Assembly: GCA_027924645.1 (NCBI GenBank)
Contig: BSBN01000233.1
Coordinates: forward strand, 4,110,501-4,174,500
From: Cunninghamia lanceolata
Lineage: Eukaryota; Streptophyta; Pinopsida; Cupressales; Cupressaceae
Length of the DNA stretch: 64,000 nucleotides
Reading direction: 5' to 3'
Shown one piece after another: positions 58,791 to 64,000 of this stretch. Numbering within the stretch: position 1 is the stretch's first letter; each line of letters starts with the position of its first letter. Both the position numbers and the translations under genes were made by a program. The notes beneath the pieces were generated by a model, which was not told where the DNA came from, ran no database searches, and saw only the letters and a program-made list of their open reading frames with translations.

Positions 58791-59774
58791 TAGTCATAAA
58801 CAAATATAGAATAAAAGTACACATTAACCTTTATTCATCTTGAAAGATGTGATGAATTTAGAGAATTCATGATCTCAAGTCTCTGGTGATTAGGTCTTAA
58901 TCTTCTGATGTTACTCAGAGGTTGATGTGTGTTGTTGTTTCCATTTTGGGGCCTTACGTAGATCTCATTAATAAGATAATGTTTCCTGTAATGATGCTAA
59001 ACAAAAAGTTATTCTACACAAGATATGCTTCAAATATTGTGTCTATCTTTAAATCTTTGCATGATACTTGTCATTTTGACATGCTTTAACCTCAAATATG
59101 CTGAATATGTTCAATTATCTACCGGATGTCTGCATATTTGTATTATTTGCTTAAGATTGTCAACTATTTGCAATTATGATGATGGAATGCTCTGAAATTG
59201 AAAGAAATTGAAAGAAATACTTCAAATTAATGTTGAACCTTCATCTATTAAGCCACATATACATCAAATACAGTCATGAAGAGAAGAAATCAAACCATAT
59301 GTTCACTAGGACATTCCACAGTTAGATACAGTTGATGCTAACTTCAAATGAAAGGTATGAAAACAACACATGCAAGTCGATATGCACTCCAAGGGATGCA
59401 GCAAATCATAGCATGTACCAAGAATTCATACACTGATTACTCAAGATTTATTATGGATTGTAATCAAAAGAGTCTTCTCATTCACTAAGTACACAAGAAC
59501 ATATATGTATACAACAACTTTGAAATGAGCCCTGAATATTTTAGTAAATAGATTTCAATTAAGTTTCGAATGTTTTAAAATGAGACATCCCTACACCTTT
59601 TACAGAACAAAGTGAGGGAGCGGTTACAATTGATCTACGATCATGATTTATCTATTAAGATCTATGGTTCACATTTCATTGACCAAGTCAACTCTTTCCA
59701 CGTGGCACAGGTTGCCAGCTGGCAACCATCTAGGTAACTAACATTTTCTTAAGTACCTGATGCATATATTCCTT
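58791..59774. other. No gene recognised
   Basis: About 1 kb between the broken copia element and the stop of the - strand ORF. It would be the 3' untranslated or LTR region of the unit that carries that ORF, but no LTR ends are evident. Confidence 0.4.
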
Positions 59775-62341
59775 TTATGATGCATCTTCATCAGGTTCTT
59801 TGTCATCATCTCTATTGTCATGATCATCACTTTCATCAGTATCTTCATCATCTTGATGATTATCTTCCTGTATATGGGCCTAAATAGATGTCCGAATATT
59901 CTCATATGACTATACTATCTGCTCCATCTCCCCGCCATCTTGAGTTCTTGCTTTAGTGATGGTGTGTTTATGCACCTGATATTTGCTAAGGAGGGATTCC
60001 AATTTGCTCCTCATGCTGCTAGATGTTTCGTTATAATTCTCCACCTTGACCTTGATCCTCATGATCTTATTCATAGTTTCTTTTGTCAGGTGGTCTAGAG
60101 GATCATCAGCTACCTGCTGGAAATTGCTATGTAGAGCTTTAATGGCAAACTCTTCATCCTGATTTTCTATCTTTCCTTTTGCTTTTCCTTCTAGTTCTTC
60201 CAAAATTTCAGCCTCAAATGACATCATATCATGTAACTTCATGCTAATATCTCTTAGTTTACTGTTGCATCTTTTAAGCACATCACATTCAAATCAGATG
60301 TCTTTCTACCATATATCAATCAATAAGGCTGTATTATTATTTAGTACTTGATTCTTTATGAGAATTTGAGGATCAATCCTCCTTGTTTCCTCCAAGGCAG
60401 TCAAAGCCTTTTCCAACTGAAAGGATCTTCTCCCGATCTCCATCTGTAATTTATCTACCTTTTTCCTGGAGGTGCCTAAAGAATTCCACCTCTTCAAAGA
60501 GGCTTTTACCACTACTTCTGCTTCATCAAATGTGGATAACATCCACTTTCTCATTATGGATGACTCATACTTCATGAGATCTAACTTATTTACCTCATCC
60601 TGAGAAATAGCAGTCAATGGGACTGCATGATCACTTGATGTATCCTCAGGGTTAATTAACCCTTTTATGTAAGTATGTAACTGAGCAATGTGCTCCTTGT
60701 GCTGTTTATTTTTCTCTTTCTCTATCTTCACCCTCTATGTCAATGAATCAATTATATCTTTACCTTCTTGGCCTTCCTGATCCTCATTGGAAAATCCCAA
60801 ATCTACTGTACTAATCTGGAATTCATCCAAAGTGATCTTGCCTTTTTCTTTGTCTGTTGTAGGAATGGCCACTTGGGCAGTCCTTCTACTCGTGACAGGA
60901 TCTCTTCTTATTGCAGAAGTTAACCTAGCCTTCCTCTTAGGCTTTATTAAGGTTTCATAAAACAATGTGGATATATCAAATTATTGTGCCTCCATACCTG
61001 ATTCTGCACCAATTTCTTTCTTGAGCCACCGAGGAATTTGATCCTTTGATTGTTGGTCTCCATCATCATCATGGTGATCACCCTGATCTCCGGTATCCAC
61101 CATCATGTTCAATGGGGAGGGTGATTTTCTTATCTTTTCCTCATGATGTTCCTCATGAAGGTGATCTTTGGGTATATCCTCCTGTTAAGGAATTTCTTTT
61201 TCTGAAGGGTGCTCCTGTTGATCATCTACATGTTTATCATGCTAATCTTTTACTTCCTCCATGGGTATCTCATCCACTTTCATGATTTCCTCATTATGAG
61301 GCATATTAGCTTCTGTAGATGTCATTGTGTCTACCTTAGGTATACTAACCTGATCTGAAGCTACAATCTGTTTTGCAACTATAGTAATTACTTCTTGAAC
61401 TTTTAGGGTAGGATCAACTGATGTATCCTTTTCTTCCCCTCCCTTGTATTGGACTTCAACTATCTTGGGTTCAATAGGTACTTCCTTTTATTTTTCCTCA
61501 CCCATATCCAAAGTGTGGCTTTCTATTTCTGCCATCTTCACTTCTTCAACATTTTCTTCTTTATCAGGAACACCTGCTTGGCTTTTAGGATTTGTATCCT
61601 TTCTATATGTAAGATCAATCACTATAGGACTGGTTACCTAATCAATCAATGTATCAAGCCCCATCTTTTGGGCTACCTTTTATGGGCTTTTTTCTTTTTC
61701 TTGCTCTACTCTCTTCAGTTCTTCTAACACTACCGCCTGGACTGATGGTGTACCTTGTGGTGTCATGCGAGTGTTAGCGACAAGAGTCTCCATTCGTTGC
61801 GAAGCAACATTATCCACCACTTCATCATCTGATAGGTCGACAGTCTCATCTAATGAGAAATGACCTCCTTGACTTGTATGAGTGATTTCCTTCATTTGTT
61901 CTTCAGTTTGTTTAGTCTTAAACTAAACAATGGTAGGGAGTGATACATCATGCTATAATTCCTTTCTAAACACTCCACTACCTGTTCCCCTCAACATTAT
62001 AGGGTCATGTCTTATCTCACCTCTCATGGGTGTTCTGGGCTTCTTAGGTGTGGAGGTCATCACCTGAGATGCTTTTCTTTTTCTTATGATGGGCAGTGTG
62101 TCTTCTTCTATAGGCTCTTCATCAAAAGGAACATCCTCTTCAATTTGTGCTTGTGATGCCTGACCTTCCTCATATGTTTCCATAGTTTCAACAGCTGGCC
62201 TCTGAATCTTTTTAGCCTTTTGCTTATCTTTAGGAGGTGGTGCTAAAGAGGCTGACGCTAGTTCTGATGCTGATGCATCTTCAGCTGTTATTATGACTCT
62301 CTCAATTATCACCCCTTTTGGTTTAGTATCAACTTTCTTAC
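59775..62341 (-). pseudogene. Long unknown ORF with coiled coil and acidic tail
   Basis: A single frame of about 855 codons, with no frameshift, runs from the LTR boundary at 62341 to TAA at 59775. It is interrupted by some 13 stops, mainly TAG (61953, 61923, 60735, 60306, 59910) and TAA (61680, near 61488). I recognise no domain. The N-terminal part is basic with nuclear-signal-like patches (RKRKASQVMTSTPKKPR), the middle is highly charged and Gln/Glu/Asp-rich, residues coded by 60730-59910 look like a long coiled coil (SFQLEKALTALEETRR, MSFEAEILEELEGKAKGK), and the end is a run of Asp and Glu (DDEDTDESDDHD). The frame is still open where the LTR begins, so the true start lies beyond the insertion. 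Confidence 0.55.
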
Positions 62342-64000
62342 TGTTGATTGTTTTGATGCAATCATAACAATTAGTTAAAATTCACATAAAATGAACCAAA
62401 ACTAACTTGAAAGATATGAAGGAATCAGTTAAGATTCACTTAATCACAAGTTTAATATGGTCAGGTCTTGACCTGTTGGGCAAACTCAGTTGGTTAATGT
62501 GAAGCTATAATGTTCAAGGAGCCTTACGTAGTTTAGGGTTTCTTGTTGGTTTACTGGACTCAAACTATGCAAAAGATTAATAAATGTCAATATGTTGTTC
62601 ATTCCTTTTGCATAAACTTATACTTGTGCTGCAAAACTTTAAATAGTCTTCTTGGATTATTGCAGCTTTCTCCTCTTAAATATTTATGAAAAATGTCTAC
62701 TTTCAAACTCTGTTATGCATGCTCTTTTCAAATATGAGACAAATTTCCTTCAAATTTCTATGTTTTAAGTTAAGTATTTTCAAATGGGTTGGGAAAAGTT
62801 AGAAAGATCTAATCTACACTTCATTCACTCTATTCGAAGGATCTAATTGTTCTGTTATGCACTTTATAAATCATACAGTAACTTGATCAAATCCACAGAC
62901 AAAACCTTAAATGTATATTCTGAGCTTTTTCACAAACATACACCTAAGATTGCAAGCTCTAAGAGAAAATGTTTCAAACACAATGAAGAGAAAGAAAACA
63001 CTTAGAAGATAGATGCAGAATTCCAGATTCAATTGTATTAGAAACAGACAGTCATATAAGATTTATAATGTCTGAATGACTCTTAGCTTCAATGATCAAA
63101 CTACAGAAAACTTACAAGCTTTACAGATACAGTAAGGAAGCCAGATGTTCCATGCATTCCTTATTGCAGACACAGGCGACCTCCTTCTTCTACTTCTAAA
63201 CTAAAAGGTCCCTCTATTCTAAATGCTACATTTTACAAATCTCTACTGCTACAAAATCTCTATGTAGCCCCTGTGTAAAATATTACAGTGTATCAAGGCA
63301 CAATATATAGACATTGATTGTCCTCAATATAGCCTAAAACCCTAGTTAAACAATGGTTCAAACCTTTGGTTATAGTAATAAATGGTGGAGAACAAGTCTC
63401 CCAAAATATCTATTAGCATACATCAAATCTGGGTGAAATATTGCCTTCTGAAACCCTAGCAACTTGATAATAACTTTTGTTTGTCTACTGTGATGATGTT
63501 TCAACTGCATTTTGTCTTCATCAATGAAGACCTTTGACTTCCTTGCCCTTCATCCTTATCTTCCTCTACTCCTGAGATCTGATTTCCTCCTCTATGATGT
63601 CACCCCCATTAAGTTTCAGCTCCTTCAACTGCAAACTTGCAAAAATAGACCAGCAATAAGTACCATTGATTAATAAAACTGCAGGAAGGAAAAACAACTG
63701 CCAAATCTAGTCGTGACTGTGTGAATGCATCAATTGGGCCCTAAATCTTGTGGAAATCACATCCAAAAATGCATATACAGTGCTTAGAAAAGTCAGGTCA
63801 ACTATTGTTGACCAAAAAATATGCATTTGGGCCCCAAAATCAGCCTCAAAATTCCTATCGTTTATGCCTCCTGCATATTTTTCTGTTTAAAATCTATGTA
63901 TATCTGATATACAATCTGAACGTGATACATGTTGGCAAGAGACACTATATGGATTCATGGTTGTTGTCGTTGATGGCAACAAAGGTCATCCCACATATCT
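62342..64000 (-). repeat. Inverted LTR of the first gypsy family, continues past edge
   Basis: The reverse complement of this stretch aligns with 2130-3690 of the 5' LTR: its end TCAACA at 62342, the segment CAGGTCAAGACCTGACC (near 62462), the TATA region at 63302 and the block around TTGGTCAACAATAGTTGACC. It is more diverged than the two LTRs of the first element are from each other. No primer-binding site lies to its left, so 62341 is flanking DNA: this is a solo LTR or the 3' LTR of an element that extends right. Confidence 0.9.
63302..63310 (-). promoter_or_regulatory. Candidate TATA box of the inverted LTR
   Basis: Reverse complement CTATATATT, conserved with 2754-2762 and 13489-13497. 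Confidence 0.5.

Noticed and set aside
1..64000. CRISPR arrays, rRNA, tRNA genes, bacterial operons
   Set aside because: None seen. The repeats are LTRs, minisatellites and palindromes of a plant nuclear genome, and the tRNA-like matches are primer-binding sites of 10-17 nt.

Overview
This window looks like transposon-filled nuclear DNA from a large plant genome. A gymnosperm, perhaps a cupressoid conifer, is my best guess, inferred from the very long LTRs, the Tat-type Ty3 elements and the AT-rich palindromic LTR motifs; nothing here proves the taxon. I see no intact host gene, no rRNA or tRNA gene and no CRISPR array. Nearly all coding sequence is decayed retrotransposon, plus one small chimeric fragment of two host-type genes.

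Layout. (1) 860-14426 (+): a complete Ty3/gypsy Tat-like element with 2.8-kb LTRs, 5-bp duplication GGGGG, a primer-binding site and gag, protease, archaeal-type RNase H, reverse transcriptase, degenerate RNase H and integrase, all broken by stops and a few frameshifts. (2) 14432-20405: a + strand ORF that runs into a polypurine tract and LTR start, then an LTR of another family, then a - strand ORF of unknown family. (3) 20406-27196: mostly featureless, with a TA microsatellite and a 99-bp tandem repeat. (4) 27197-35305 (-): a complete gag-only LTR element with duplication AAACT. (5) 35830-36396 (-): an RRM fragment joined to an aldehyde dehydrogenase C-terminus. (6) 38384-41094 (-): an unknown degraded ORF with a hairpin-rich leader or LTR. 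(7) 41290-47815 (-): a second Tat-like gypsy element with the same unusual domain order as the first. Its 5' LTR is cut by (8), an element starting at 47816 (+) that carries a roughly 3-kb gag-like frame without recognisable pol. (9) 55739-58790 (+): a truncated Ty1/copia element. (10) 59775-62341 (-): a long unknown frame with an acidic tail, cut by (11), an inverted LTR of the family in (1) that runs off the right edge.

Common themes. Both gypsy elements place the second (archaeal-type) RNase H between protease and reverse transcriptase, and both have lost an expected acidic residue of the RNase H that follows RT. Three gag-type proteins carry a CX2HX4HX4C-type zinc motif. In-frame stops are mostly TAG and TAA at apparent glutamine codons, as expected if methylated cytosines in CHG context were deaminated. 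Long frames survive without frameshifts, so base substitution has outpaced indels. Two elements have exact target-site duplications. Nested junctions at 47815/47816 and 62341/62342 give a partial insertion order.
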